A stretch of 64,000 bases of DNA from an uncultured bacterium (GCA_905215055.1 CAJMOH010000008.1:1-64000); one strand, 5' to 3'. Numbered from the stretch's first letter, positions 1 through 9,238 are shown. Notes: generated from the sequence alone by a model not told the origin. Numbers and translations are program-made.

Positions 1-5
1 ATTTA

Positions 6-28
6 CCCCTGGTTGAACCAGGGGTTTT
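6..28 (+). terminator. Rho-independent terminator of a gene left of the window
   Basis: A perfect stem CCCCTGGTT/AACCAGGGG with a one-base loop is followed by TTTTG on the plus strand. It would end a plus-strand gene or RNA lying to the left. Confidence 0.7.
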
Positions 29-50
29 GTTAAGCCTAAAGGCAGCAAAC

Positions 51-87
51 AAAAAAGAGGGAGAGCGACGGCTCTCCCTCTTTTTTT
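51..87 (-). terminator. Terminator of the Ca2+ ATPase gene
   Basis: Stem GAGGGAGAGC/GCTCTCCCTC, flanked by A6 on one side and T7 on the other, so it can work in both directions. It starts directly at the ATPase stop codon. Confidence 0.85.
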
Positions 88-2744
88 CAGCGGGACTGCT
101 TTTTCTGGGAACCTGTGGATTTTCGAAGAGAAAACTGGTCCCGCAAAAGCTTTTCCCCTTCCACCACCAGCAGAGGACACAGGGACAGCACCGCCACCAG
201 CAGCCATTGAAAGCCCGTGAGGGCGGTGGTCTTGAACAGGGTGGCCAAAGGCGGGAACAGCACCACGCTGACCATGAGGAAGGCGCACAGCCCGCAGGCG
301 GCAACCAGCTTCCTGTTGGAAAAGATCCCCAGCCTGAAAACAGAATGCTCCGAGCGCATGTTGAAGCTGTGGACCAGCTGAGAAAGGCTCAGCACACAAA
401 AGGCCATGGTGCGGCCTGTTACTGGGTTGGCGGGGTCCGCGTCAAAAAACACCCGGCCCAGGGTATAGGCCAGCAGGGCCAAGGCTCCCACCAGACAGCC
501 CTCCACCGCCACCGAAAAGCCCATGCCTCCCGCGAAGATGCCCTCGTCCCGCCGGTGGGGCGGAGCATTCATCACATCCCGCTGAATGGGGTCCACCCCC
601 AAGGCCAGAGCCGGGAAAGAGTCGGTGACCAGGTTCACCCACAGCAGTTGAATCGCCAGCAGCGGCGTGGGAACCCGCAGCAAAAACGCCGCAAATACCA
701 CCAGAATTTCCCCAATGTTGCAGGACAGCAGGAAATGGATGGTCTTTCGGATATTTTGGTAGATTCCCCGCCCCTCCCGGACGGCGGCCACAATGGTGGA
801 AAAGTTGTCGTCTGTCAGCACCATGTCCGCAGCGGATTGGGCCACCTCTGTGCCATTTTTTCCCATGGCGCAGCCGATGTCCGCGCTTTTTAGGGCAGGA
901 GCGTCGTTGACGCCGTCACCGGTCATGGCAACCACTCTGCCCCGCTGCTGGAAAGCCTTGACGATCTTCACCTTGTGCTCGGGGGAAACCCGGGCGAAAA
1001 TCCGGTAATCAAACACGCGCTGGCTCAGCTCCTGATCCGTCAGACGGTCCAGCTCCCGGCCTGTCATCACCTGGCTGGAGCGGTCCGCCATGCCCAGCCG
1101 CCTTCCAATGGCCAGGGCAGTTGCCGCATGGTCGCCGGTAATCATCACCGGCAGGATTCCCGCCTGCCTGCACTGGGCCACAGCCTCCTTCACCCCGGGC
1201 CGGGGCGGATCCTCCATGGCGATCAATCCGCAAAAGACCAAGGAGCTTTCCGTCTCCCGGTCGTCAGAGGGTACCCGGTCCACGTCTTTATAGGCTACTG
1301 CCAGCACCCGCAAGGCCCGCTCCGCCAGAGCTGTGTTGTCAGAGAGAAGCTTCGCCTTCATGGCGCCGGAAAGGGGCCGCACCTCGCTCCCCTGAAGCAT
1401 CCCCGTGCACCGGGCTATCAGCACGTCCGGAGCGCCCTTGGAGATGATCCGGTATCCGCCCTCTGTCAGTCTGTGAGCGGTGGTCATCATCTTTCGGGCA
1501 GAGGTGAAGGGAATCTCCCCCACCCGGGGAAAGGCCTGCTCCAGCTCTCCTTTTCCCCGCCTGCACGCCCGCGGAAAGGCGGTTTCCGTGGGATCTCCAA
1601 TCAAGGCGGTTCCCACCACCTGGGAGTTGTTGCACAACGTGGCAAGCTCCAGCGCAAACTGGGCGGCGGAGGATTCCAGCCGCTCCTCGCCCCGGGGACC
1701 GGAAAAGACCGCCACCGTCATCTTGTTCTGGGTGAGGGTGCCGGTTTTGTCCGAGCAGATCACCTGGGTGCTGCCCAAGGTCTCCACAGCGGGCAGATAG
1801 CGGACAATGGCCCTCTTCTGGGCCATGCGCTTGATCCCCATGGCAAGGACAATGGTAACCACAGCGGTCAGGCCCTCGGGGATGGCGGCCACTCCCAGAC
1901 TGATGGCGATCATGAACATCTCCAAAGGCTCCATGCGCTGAAGCAGTCCCAGCAGGAAAATAACCCCGCAGATCAGTACCACCCCGATTCCCAGCACCTT
2001 GCCGGTTTGCTTGAGCCGCAGCTGCAAGGGCGTTTGGGGAGCCTTCTCGCTTTCCAGCATCCGGGCAATCCTTCCCATGGCCGTATCCATGCCCGTGGCG
2101 GTGACCACCCCCACCCCCGCGCCGGAGGCAACTCCCGTGGAGGCAAAGGCCATATTGCGCCGCTCTCCCAAGGGGGCATTGGCAGGACAGCGGGCTTCCC
2201 CATCCTTTTCGGCGGGAACCGATTCCCCTGTCAGGGCCGATTCCTCCGCCTTCAGCTCCACAGAGCGGAGCAGCCGCAGGTCCGCCGGCACCAGATCCCC
2301 CGCCTGAAGAATCACAATGTCCCCCGGGACCAGCTCCCAGCTCTCCACCCGCTGGCGCCTGCCGTCCCGCAAAACCTGGGCGTGGGGCGAGGAAAGCTTT
2401 TTCAGAGCCTCAATCGCCTTGTCCGCCCGCATCTCCTGGATGGTTCCAATCAGGGCGTTGACCACCACAATGGCCAGGATAATCAGGGAGTCCACATACC
2501 CCCCATCCCCCCGCGCCCAGGACACGGCAAAGGAAACCCCTGCCGCCGCCAGAAGAATCAGCACCATCAGATCCTGAAACTGGCTGAAAAAACGCAGAAG
2601 GACACCCCGGCGCTTGGCAGCCTGCAGCTCGTTTCGCCCATACCGGGCACGTCTGCGCTGGCATTCTCCGGCGCTGAGGCCCCGCTTCGGGTCCACCCCC
2701 AGAGCCTGTAAGGTCTCCTCCCGGCTGACGCAGAAAAATTCCAT
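87..2744 (-). CDS. Calcium-translocating P-type ATPase (SERCA/PMCA type)
   Basis: An 885-residue P2-type ATPase that should pump Ca2+ out of the cytosol at the expense of ATP. Visible motifs in order: actuator loop LTGES near residue 172, the helix-4 ion site AAIPEGL near 290, phosphorylation motif CSDKTGTLT near 330, hinge MTGDGVNDAPALK near 600, and a helix-6 motif LLWVNLVTDSFPALALG whose Asn and Asp correspond to SERCA Ca2+ ligands. The last two motifs favour Ca2+ over heavy metals or Mg2+. The start is the ATG at 2744, eight codons inside the longest frame, because AAGGAGGAGCAAAGG precedes it. No regulator or partner gene is adjacent. Confidence 0.95.
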   Translation of the reverse strand: MEFFCVSREETLQALGVDPKRGLSAGECQRRRARYGRNELQAAKRRGVLLRFFSQFQDLMVLILLAAAGVSFAVSWARGDGGYVDSLIILAIVVVNALIGTIQEMRADKAIEALKKLSSPHAQVLRDGRRQRVESWELVPGDIVILQAGDLVPADLRLLRSVELKAEESALTGESVPAEKDGEARCPANAPLGERRNMAFASTGVASGAGVGVVTATGMDTAMGRIARMLESEKAPQTPLQLRLKQTGKVLGIGVVLICGVIFLLGLLQRMEPLEMFMIAISLGVAAIPEGLTAVVTIVLAMGIKRMAQKRAIVRYLPAVETLGSTQVICSDKTGTLTQNKMTVAVFSGPRGEERLESSAAQFALELATLCNNSQVVGTALIGDPTETAFPRACRRGKGELEQAFPRVGEIPFTSARKMMTTAHRLTEGGYRIISKGAPDVLIARCTGMLQGSEVRPLSGAMKAKLLSDNTALAERALRVLAVAYKDVDRVPSDDRETESSLVFCGLIAMEDPPRPGVKEAVAQCRQAGILPVMITGDHAATALAIGRRLGMADRSSQVMTGRELDRLTDQELSQRVFDYRIFARVSPEHKVKIVKAFQQRGRVVAMTGDGVNDAPALKSADIGCAMGKNGTEVAQSAADMVLTDDNFSTIVAAVREGRGIYQNIRKTIHFLLSCNIGEILVVFAAFLLRVPTPLLAIQLLWVNLVTDSFPALALGVDPIQRDVMNAPPHRRDEGIFAGGMGFSVAVEGCLVGALALLAYTLGRVFFDADPANPVTGRTMAFCVLSLSQLVHSFNMRSEHSVFRLGIFSNRKLVAACGLCAFLMVSVVLFPPLATLFKTTALTGFQWLLVAVLSLCPLLVVEGEKLLRDQFSLRKSTGSQKKQSR

Positions 2745-2831
2745 TCCTTTGCTCCTCCTTGCTGGCAAGGCCTAAGCCGCTCTTTTTACAAGGTCTATGC
2801 CGGCATCTCCCCCTTTATGAGCAGGCAAAGG

Positions 2832-2858
2832 AAAAGGCCCGGCGGCAAGCCGGGCCTT
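2832..2858 (-). terminator. Terminator after the flavin reductase gene
   Basis: Ten-bp stem AAGGCCCGGC/GCCGGGCCTT followed on the minus strand by TTTTCC. It separates the flavin reductase gene from the ATPase gene. Confidence 0.8.
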
Positions 2859-2868
2859 ACAGGGCATT

Positions 2869-3378
2869 TTACTGGTCTTTCTGGTAGGACGGGGCGTTTT
2901 TCGGCGTTTTCCCCTTGATCACATTGCGGTAATAGGGATAGGTGAGAGCCTCCTCCTCCGAGAGAATCTCCGCCTCCTCCGCCAAGCCCACAAAAAGAAT
3001 GTGGGTTCCCAAATCCAGGGTCTGCTCTACCTTGCAGCTGTAATGGGCGCAGGCGGTCTTGGTTGGATAGGGCATCCCGGCCTTGTCCTGGGCAAAGGGA
3101 ATATCCTGAAACTTGTCAATCTCCCTGCCCGTGCGGAAACCAAACCGGCCAATGTCCATCAAATCCGCCCGCCGGTCCAGGGCAACAGCGGCAAAGCGCC
3201 CGGCCCTTTGAATAAGCTGGCAGGTGAAGTTCTCTTTGCTCACCGCCACGGAAAGACGAATGGGCTCCGCCGTGACCTGCTGCAATGTGTTCACCACACA
3301 GCCGCCTCGCTGCCCATCAGCCTGGGCGGACACCACATACAGACCATATGTTATCTTGTACAGCGCTTTTTCATCCAT
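2869..3378 (-). CDS. Flavin reductase family protein (FMN-binding)
   Basis: A 169-residue protein of the flavin reductase-like FMN-binding fold. The N-terminus (DEKALYKITYGLYVVSA) and the following GCVVNTLQQVT segment are typical of the small NADH:FMN oxidoreductase-like proteins of Clostridia, which often feed rubredoxin or oxygen-detoxification chains. The longest frame would begin 29 codons upstream, but AAGGAGG with an 8-base gap places the start at ATG 3378. It has its own promoter and terminator, so it is probably monocistronic. The electron acceptor cannot be read from the sequence. Confidence 0.85.
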   Translation of the reverse strand: MDEKALYKITYGLYVVSAQADGQRGGCVVNTLQQVTAEPIRLSVAVSKENFTCQLIQRAGRFAAVALDRRADLMDIGRFGFRTGREIDKFQDIPFAQDKAGMPYPTKTACAHYSCKVEQTLDLGTHILFVGLAEEAEILSEEEALTYPYYRNVIKGKTPKNAPSYQKDQ

Positions 3379-3412
3379 GAGAAGCAACCTCCTTGGCGCA
3401 GTTTCTATTTCT

Positions 3413-3441
3413 ATTATTTCACACTTTTTCAGGATAGGCAA
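3413..3441 (-). promoter_or_regulatory. Sigma-A type promoter of the flavin reductase gene
   Basis: On the minus strand, TTGCCT (-35) and AATAAT (-10) are separated by 17 bases, about 35 bases upstream of the ATG. Confidence 0.5.
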
Positions 3442-3461
3442 GGAAAATTTTAGCAGAAAGC

Positions 3462-4388
3462 TCAAAACAGAGAGAGCTGCTTCACCTGAAGAGAAGGGGG
3501 ACGCTTTTCCGTGAAGGTCCAGTCCGGTTCAGGCCGGCCGGCAAGCATGGGCAAGGCAGGATCGTGGGCAGCGTAATTCTTTTTCGCCGCGGCGGGACTG
3601 CGGGTGGCATAGCAATATTTACAGCCGTTGACGCAGGTGTTGTAAACGCCTATGTCAACACTTTCCACACAGCCGCAGGCGGGCCGCTGGCCAGGGTCCC
3701 TCTTGGCCCGCAGAGAACAGCCCAGCAGCCTGCCCAGCCTCTCCCCATCGACGCAGGCGCCGGGATGGATTCCCCAGGGAGAAAAATCCCCAGCCTCGGC
3801 GCAAGTATACAGGGGAAGGCCCCAGGGAGCGGCAGCCTCCTGCAAGCGGGCGGCAGTTTCCTCCAGGACCGGCAGGGGCGCCTCCTGAAACAAAGACCCA
3901 TTGTGGGCGTAGTGATCGGCAAAGCTGAGAACGCACCGGGTGGTCCAGGGAGCCAATTCCCGGCAAAGGGCCGAAAAACGCCGGGCATACCAGGCAGGCG
4001 TGCGCTCCCCGTCCAGCACGATGGGGTCAAAGCGCCAGTCCACGCGGCCGGGACCCAAGCGCCGGGACAGCTGTTGAAATGCCTTGACACGCTCCTCTAA
4101 GGGCGGCAGGCCGGGCTCCCAATCGTTTCCCAGGGCGGTGATGGTGTATTGAAACACAAAGCTCCGGTAGCCAAGAGCCTCCACCTGATCCAGCAGGGGC
4201 AGAAAGGGGATGGGATTCTTGGTCCAAAACACAATGGCGTCCACCGTTTCGGGGGAAAACAGCAGCCGGATAACATGGCGCGGCCGGTAGGGCTGGGGAA
4301 TCCACACATCGCCGGCCCGCAAGCGGTTCACCAGCCAGGGACCGTAAAGGGCGGGAAGGTCAGTTCTTCTGCTGGCGCTGAGAATCAT
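3462..4388 (-). CDS. DUF1848 family protein, radical-SAM-like
   Basis: A 308-residue protein opening with ILSASRRTDLPALYG, the hallmark of DUF1848. Near residues 255-265 it carries CVNGCKYCYA, a cysteine cluster resembling the CxxxCxxC iron-sulfur site of radical SAM enzymes, and CGCVES just before it could be a further metal ligand. The reaction is unknown. An AAAAGGAGG site lies 9 bases before the ATG. A terminator separates it from rhaD upstream, so it is probably not part of the rhamnose operon. Confidence 0.85.
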   Translation of the reverse strand: MILSASRRTDLPALYGPWLVNRLRAGDVWIPQPYRPRHVIRLLFSPETVDAIVFWTKNPIPFLPLLDQVEALGYRSFVFQYTITALGNDWEPGLPPLEERVKAFQQLSRRLGPGRVDWRFDPIVLDGERTPAWYARRFSALCRELAPWTTRCVLSFADHYAHNGSLFQEAPLPVLEETAARLQEAAAPWGLPLYTCAEAGDFSPWGIHPGACVDGERLGRLLGCSLRAKRDPGQRPACGCVESVDIGVYNTCVNGCKYCYATRSPAAAKKNYAAHDPALPMLAGRPEPDWTFTEKRPPSLQVKQLSLF

Positions 4389-4436
4389 GGAAAAGCCTCC
4401 TTTTCCCTATTCTATCACGAACGGAGGAAAAAGAAA

Positions 4437-4456
4437 AGCGGGCCAAACGGCCCGCT
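4437..4456 (-). terminator. Terminator of the rhamnose operon
   Basis: Stem AGCGGGCC/GGCCCGCT with an AAAC loop, followed on the minus strand by TTTTCTTTTTCC. It lies just after the rhaD stop codon. Confidence 0.85.
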
Positions 4457-4469
4457 CTTGTGGTGAATA

Positions 4470-5297
4470 TCAGTCCAAAAATTCCTCTCGCAGCGTGACG
4501 CCGAAATCCTTGGCGATGGCCCGTAGGTCATCGTCCTCAATGGTCTGGCGGATTTTGCCCTGGCCTGCGGAAAGGACCAAGATATAGATCTGCGCCGCCT
4601 TCTCAATGGTATGCATCAGGCCGAAGGTGGTGTCAAAGTCCGGGCCGGAGACAAACAGCCCGTGGTGCGCCCACACCGCCGCGTCGTACTCCTTCATCAG
4701 CTTGCTGGTGGCCCAGGCGATGTCAGAGCCTCCCGGCACCATCCAAGGCACCACGCCTACGCCGCCTGGGAACACCACCGGACATTCTGTGGCGCTCTTC
4801 CAAAGGGCGCGGGTAAAGTCGCGGGCGGTCAAGGGCAGAAGGTAGGTCATGGCGATCAGGTTGGCGGGATGGGCATGGTAGATCACCCGGTTTTCCCCGC
4901 CGGTGGCCTCCTTGCGGACGCTGTGGTTGAGGAAATGGCTGGGAAACTCACTGGTGGGGCGGCCCCCCTTTTCCAGACCCCAGACAATGCGCCAGGAGTC
5001 CCCAGCGGCGTTAATCTCCACAATGCAGATGTTGTCCTGGGGGGCCAAAGGCACGTTGCGGAAATACTTGCCGCTGCCGGTGGAGATAAAATACTCGCCC
5101 TTCAGGTTGTCCGCCTGAACACCCATGCTCACCCACTCGCCGGGCGTCTCTTTGAAGTAGGGGCGGCACTGGTCCACCTCCTCCGGGCGCATGCGATAGG
5201 TCAGGTTGCCGCCGTTGCGCTCGTGCCAGCCCTGATCCCAGCCGTCGCCGCACATGCGGATGTAATTTTGCATCACTTCAATATCGGTAATTGCCAT
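4470..5297 (-). CDS. rhaD: Rhamnulose-1-phosphate aldolase
   Basis: Last gene of the rhamnose operon. It cleaves L-rhamnulose-1-phosphate to dihydroxyacetone phosphate and L-lactaldehyde in the cytosol. At 275 residues it matches E. coli RhaD in length. The class II aldolase zinc-site elements are present: YHAHPANLI near residue 140 and WAHHGLFVSG near 210. GNLTYRM and the Gly-rich TGSGKYFRN segment fit phosphate binding. The start is ATG 5297 behind AAAGGAAGAGAGCA; the longer frame adds seven unlikely residues. It follows the isomerase after a 46-base gap. Confidence 0.95.
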   Translation of the reverse strand: MAITDIEVMQNYIRMCGDGWDQGWHERNGGNLTYRMRPEEVDQCRPYFKETPGEWVSMGVQADNLKGEYFISTGSGKYFRNVPLAPQDNICIVEINAAGDSWRIVWGLEKGGRPTSEFPSHFLNHSVRKEATGGENRVIYHAHPANLIAMTYLLPLTARDFTRALWKSATECPVVFPGGVGVVPWMVPGGSDIAWATSKLMKEYDAAVWAHHGLFVSGPDFDTTFGLMHTIEKAAQIYILVLSAGQGKIRQTIEDDDLRAIAKDFGVTLREEFLD

Positions 5298-5343
5298 TGC
5301 TCTCTTCCTTTCACACATTCAATCCAAGTCCCCGGCCGGGGGT

Positions 5344-6762
5344 TCAGCGGGTGATCACATCCACCGGCACATTGAAGATTTTCGCCACCTTTAAAATGGT
5401 GTCAATGTGCCGTCCGCTGGCGGCAGCCATGTGGTGGGTGGGGCCGGCCTCGCTCCATCGGTTGACAAACTCCCGGGCGCCGCAGGTAAAGCGGGTGCGC
5501 ATATTGGTGTCCCCAAAGGTGAAGATGGGTCCTTCCTCATTGACGCCCTCCGCCGCCACAAACTTAAAGCGGCCGTCCTTATCCTGGGTGATGCCCAGAT
5601 AGGTGACAGGACCCAGATGAGGATAGAACTGGGTGAGGTACCCGCCGCCGGTTTTGCCGTGGAACACGGGAACGATCTTCATGGTGGGCTTTTTGGCGGA
5701 AATGTCCGCGTCTCCCGAGCCGGAGTGGCCGATGATGCAGATGTCCTCGTTAAAATCGATGGAGTACATTTCGGAAAGCTGGCCGGTGCCGGAGATGGTC
5801 TTGAGAATGGACATGGCCATGGCCACCTTGATGTCGCCCTCCACGGCGCAGGCCACCCCCTGCTTGATGAGCATGGAAAAGGCGGGGATGAGCATGGAGT
5901 CCAGTACACCGGCCTTGCCCTGGGCGAAGCCATCGTAATGAGAGGCGATGAAGCCCAGCTTTTCCTCTTTCACCCAGGCCTCGAAGGCCACCAGGTAACG
6001 GGCCATCTCCAAAACCTTCTCGACGGTGCCGCCGCCCTCAATGTCAAAGGTGTCCAGAATGTCCTGAGCCTTCTGGCGGATGGCAACCTCGTCGGTAACA
6101 TTGTCCGCGATGGCCCACATCTTCTCCCAGTCGAACTGCTTGGTGTACAGCCACATGCGGTGGTACAGGTTGGTCTCGTCGATGTACAGGTCCATCATGC
6201 CGGGATAGGGCCGGCCGATCTGGGCCAGGTTGGTGTCCCGGAAACGGCGGCGCACCTGGGCGGCCTTGCACCAGTCCTCAATCTCCGCCTGCACAACGGG
6301 ATCGCCGCCCTCCACCACGCCGGTGATAACAGCATGGCGCTTGCCGGCCCGCTCCAGGTCGGCCACCATCTCCCCCACGGCGCCGCAGGCATACAGCTCG
6401 CCCAGCCACTTGGCGGTGTCAGTATGCTCGTAGTCCGGGGCGCGGAGCTTCTGGACGTTGACCAGCACCACGGGCACGTCCAAATCCCGCACGGCGGGCA
6501 ACATGTTGTAGGAGGTGGCGTAGGTCAGCAGCTGGAGGATGACCAGGTCCACATCGGCGGCGCGAAACTTATCCCCCGCCTCCTGAGCCAGCTCCTTGGT
6601 GGTGACAATACCGCCGTCGATCAGCTCCACGGAATCGGGAATCATGGTCTTAAAAGTTTGGTACTGGGACTGGAACTCCGGCACCAGGGACGGGAACTGG
6701 GGCAGATAAGCGCCCAGGGCGATGGCGAACACGCCCACACGGGCTTTTGTTTCAACTAGCAT
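5344..6762 (-). CDS. L-arabinose/L-fucose isomerase family protein, presumed L-rhamnose isomerase
   Basis: A 472-residue sugar ketol-isomerase of the AraA/FucI superfamily (GVFAIALGAYLPQFPSLVPEF at the N-terminus, FTCGAREFVNRWSEAGPTHHMA near the C-terminus). I do not see the sequence pattern of classical RhaA. Its place between rhamnulokinase and rhamnulose-phosphate aldolase implies conversion of L-rhamnose to L-rhamnulose. Its ATG overlaps the rhaB stop by seven bases (ATGCTAG), behind AAGGAGG, so the two genes are translationally coupled. Activity on L-fucose or L-arabinose remains possible. Confidence 0.85.
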   Translation of the reverse strand: MLVETKARVGVFAIALGAYLPQFPSLVPEFQSQYQTFKTMIPDSVELIDGGIVTTKELAQEAGDKFRAADVDLVILQLLTYATSYNMLPAVRDLDVPVVLVNVQKLRAPDYEHTDTAKWLGELYACGAVGEMVADLERAGKRHAVITGVVEGGDPVVQAEIEDWCKAAQVRRRFRDTNLAQIGRPYPGMMDLYIDETNLYHRMWLYTKQFDWEKMWAIADNVTDEVAIRQKAQDILDTFDIEGGGTVEKVLEMARYLVAFEAWVKEEKLGFIASHYDGFAQGKAGVLDSMLIPAFSMLIKQGVACAVEGDIKVAMAMSILKTISGTGQLSEMYSIDFNEDICIIGHSGSGDADISAKKPTMKIVPVFHGKTGGGYLTQFYPHLGPVTYLGITQDKDGRFKFVAAEGVNEEGPIFTFGDTNMRTRFTCGAREFVNRWSEAGPTHHMAAASGRHIDTILKVAKIFNVPVDVITR

Positions 6763-8156
6763 GGAAAAACCTCCTTGATTTCAAAGCTGTGCCGAATGGC
6801 TTTTCGGGCGGCCGCCAGGTCAGGAAACTCCCCGGCTGCCAGCATTTGGACAATCAGGTTTCCCAGGGCGGTGCCCTCGGTGGGGCCGGCGTAAACAGGC
6901 AGGCCTGTGGCGTTGGCGGTAAGCTGGTTCAAGTATCCGTCCCGGCTGCCGCCGCCCACCACATTGACGGCGGTGTAGCGTTTGCCTGTCAGGACGGAAA
7001 GCTCCTTCACGCTGGCGGCATAGCTTTCCGCCAGGCTGTGATACACACAAGAGGCCAACTCCCCCAGCGTGGCGGGAACGGGCTGGCCCGTCTGCCGGCA
7101 CAGGGCGCGGACAGCCTCCCCCATGTTGTCAGGAGCCAGGAAGCAGCTGTGGTTCACATCTACCCGGCTGGGGAAGCCTTCCTCTTCCCGAGCGGCCCGT
7201 TCCAGGGCGTCAAAGGACAAGCCCGGCCCCGCCTCCCGGCGAATGGATTGGAGCATCCACAGACCCATAATGTTCTTCAGGTACCGGAACCGGTATTGAT
7301 AGCCGCCCTCATTGGTAAAGTTGCACCGGCGGCTCTCCTCGGTGGTGATGGGGTCTGTCAGCTCGGTGCCCAATAGGCTCCAGGTGCCGCTGGAAAGGTA
7401 CACGCCGCCCTCCTTGGCGGGAACCGCCAGAAACGCCGATCCCGTGTCATGAGTGGCGGGAAGCAGCACATCGCAGTCAAAGCCCACCCGGTCCTTTACG
7501 GCCTGGGTAAAGCCGCCCACCCGGTAGCCAGGCTGGCGCAGCTCGCCAAACAGCCGGGCGGGGTATCCCAGGCGGTCCAGCAGCTCCCGGTCCCAGGACT
7601 TGGTTTCGGCGTTCACCAGGCCGGTGGTGGTGGCGTTGGTATACTCGTTTTCCAGCTTCCCTGTCAGCCGGTAGGTCAGGTATTCCGGCACCATCAGCAG
7701 GCGCCGGGCCTGGTCCAGCAGCTCAGGCTCCTGGGTCTTGACCGCCATCAGCTGGTAGATCGTGTTAAAGTCCTGCTTTTGGATGCCGGTGCGAGCGTAC
7801 AGCTCCTGGGGGGAGACCAGGGCCTCCACCAGCTTGTCCATTCCCTGAGTGCGGCTGTCCCGATAGGCTACCGCATCCCCCAGAGGATTCCCCTCTCCGT
7901 CCAGCAGCAAAAAGTCCACCGCCCAGGTGTCGATACCCATACTGTCCGGGATTTTGGAAAGCTCCCGGCAGCGCTCCAGCCCCCGAAGGACCTCTTCCGC
8001 CAGATGCTCCATGTCCCAGCACAGCCGGCCGTTTTTTCTTGCCAGCTTGTTTTCAAAGCGGTAAATCTCCTCCAGACGCAGCCTCCCTGCCTCTATCCAG
8101 CCCAGGATATGCCTGCCGGAAGAGGCGCCAATGTCCACTGACAAATAGGTGCGCAA
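6756..8156 (-). CDS. rhaB: Rhamnulokinase
   Basis: FGGY-family sugar kinase of about 466 residues, phosphorylating L-rhamnulose at O1. It has the N-terminal ATP loop LSVDIGASSGRH, then GIDTWAVDFLLLD, the phosphate-binding THDTGSAFLAVP and VVGGGSRDGYLNQLTA near the C-terminus. I place the start at the TTG codon at 8156, because AAAGGGGG lies eight bases upstream and the chain then begins right at the conserved strand. An ATG at 8186 would add ten residues but has no Shine-Dalgarno site. It is the first gene of the rhaB-isomerase-rhaD operon, presumably controlled by the AraC gene just upstream. Confidence 0.93.
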   Translation of the reverse strand: MRTYLSVDIGASSGRHILGWIEAGRLRLEEIYRFENKLARKNGRLCWDMEHLAEEVLRGLERCRELSKIPDSMGIDTWAVDFLLLDGEGNPLGDAVAYRDSRTQGMDKLVEALVSPQELYARTGIQKQDFNTIYQLMAVKTQEPELLDQARRLLMVPEYLTYRLTGKLENEYTNATTTGLVNAETKSWDRELLDRLGYPARLFGELRQPGYRVGGFTQAVKDRVGFDCDVLLPATHDTGSAFLAVPAKEGGVYLSSGTWSLLGTELTDPITTEESRRCNFTNEGGYQYRFRYLKNIMGLWMLQSIRREAGPGLSFDALERAAREEEGFPSRVDVNHSCFLAPDNMGEAVRALCRQTGQPVPATLGELASCVYHSLAESYAASVKELSVLTGKRYTAVNVVGGGSRDGYLNQLTANATGLPVYAGPTEGTALGNLIVQMLAAGEFPDLAAARKAIRHSFEIKEVFPC

Positions 8157-8200
8157 AGCAGCATCCCCCTTTCTTTGCTTCAGCATACCGCGAAACGGGC

Positions 8201-8237
8201 AAAAAAAGAAGGACGTACTTTTGAAAAAATACGTCCT
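8201..8237 (-). terminator. Terminator of the araC gene, or inverted-repeat operator ahead of rhaB
   Basis: Eight-bp arms AGGACGTA/TACGTCCT with a 12-base AT-rich loop, followed on the minus strand by TTCTTTTTTT. The shape is a terminator for the AraC gene. It also sits where the rhaB promoter would be expected, so an operator role cannot be excluded. Confidence 0.6.
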
Positions 8238-8263
8238 AACTTTTTGTTTGAACCGCTGTCCTG

Positions 8264-9238
8264 TCAGGTGGTCTGAGGAAGGAAATCCCCGCCCCGCTCC
8301 TTGCGGTAGTCCCGAGGGGTAACTCCAAAGCGGTCCCGGAACACACGGTAAAAATAACTGGTGTTTTCATAGCCCACCGCCAGGATGATGTCCTGGGTGG
8401 TCAACCGGGTCTCCCGAAGAAGCTGGGCAGCCTTGGAAAGCCGCTTTTCCAGCAGCAGATCCTTGAAGGTGCGGCCTGTGGCCCGATGCACCGCGGAACT
8501 TAAATAGGGCAGGGACACATGCAGCTCCGCCGCCAGCCGGGTCAAGTCGGCGGTGCGGTAGTTTTCCTCAATCTCCCGCAGGGCCGCCAAAACAGCCCCG
8601 TTGCCCGACGCCTCTTCCAGATCGCCGGTATAGTTGAGCAGCTGCAGCAGCAGCACGCCCATGGTGGCCTGGTTGATCCTTCTGGCGTTGGGCTGGGGAT
8701 GGACCAGGCCCCAGATCAGATTCTCCACCAAATTCTGGACGGTGGGCGCCTGGGACACCCGGAAATGAAGGCAGCTCATCTCCCCGCCGCTCTGACGCAG
8801 TCCGCTGAGCAGAAACCGGCCCATCACGTTGTCTGTGCCGATCAAGGCCAGGGCATAGTCAAAAAACTGGGGCAGCACAATAAAGTTGACACCCACATCC
8901 TCCTCCCCGGCCCGTTCTACTCCGTGAGAGGCGTGCTGGTTTAAAAACAGCAGCTCCCCCGCCTGGAGGGTCAGGGGCGGGCGCCCCTCGATCTGGTGAA
9001 CCGTCTGGCCCGAGCACATGTACATAATCTCCACATAGTTGTGAGTGTGCATGGGAAAGGCGGCAAACCGGGTATGGGGCCGCACAGTAATCAGCCTGCC
9101 CTTTGCCAGCAGCTTCTCGCTGTCGATTAAAAAGCTGGGGCTGGAGCTGTAAAGGCTTTTGTCCACCTGGCCCCCGGCAAGGAGCTGTTCCTCCTCCTCC
9201 GTCACCCGGCGAAGCTCCCGCATCAAATCTTCCCGCAT
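8264..9238 (-). CDS. AraC family transcriptional regulator, probable rhamnose operon activator
   Basis: 324 residues. The N-terminal half is a cupin-like sensor (HTRFAAFPMHTHNYVEIMYM, then GELLFLNQHASHGV). The C-terminal third holds two helix-turn-helix motifs, LAAELHVSLPYLSSAVHRATG and TTQDIILAVGYENTSYFYRVFRDRFG, in the AraC/XylS arrangement. It lies directly upstream of rhaB on the same strand, which suggests that it senses L-rhamnose and activates rhaB-isomerase-rhaD. It begins 31 bases after the transglycosylase gene without an obvious terminator between, so some cotranscription is possible. The ligand is inferred from context only. Confidence 0.9.
   Translation of the reverse strand: MREDLMRELRRVTEEEEQLLAGGQVDKSLYSSSPSFLIDSEKLLAKGRLITVRPHTRFAAFPMHTHNYVEIMYMCSGQTVHQIEGRPPLTLQAGELLFLNQHASHGVERAGEEDVGVNFIVLPQFFDYALALIGTDNVMGRFLLSGLRQSGGEMSCLHFRVSQAPTVQNLVENLIWGLVHPQPNARRINQATMGVLLLQLLNYTGDLEEASGNGAVLAALREIEENYRTADLTRLAAELHVSLPYLSSAVHRATGRTFKDLLLEKRLSKAAQLLRETRLTTQDIILAVGYENTSYFYRVFRDRFGVTPRDYRKERGGDFLPQTT

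Noticed and set aside
975..2711. Long plus-strand frame opposite the P-type ATPase
   Set aside because: His/Gly/Gln-rich, no ribosome binding site or family resemblance; it mirrors the high-GC ATPase gene. The same holds for the long frames opposite the isomerase, GH78, esterase and GH35-like genes.
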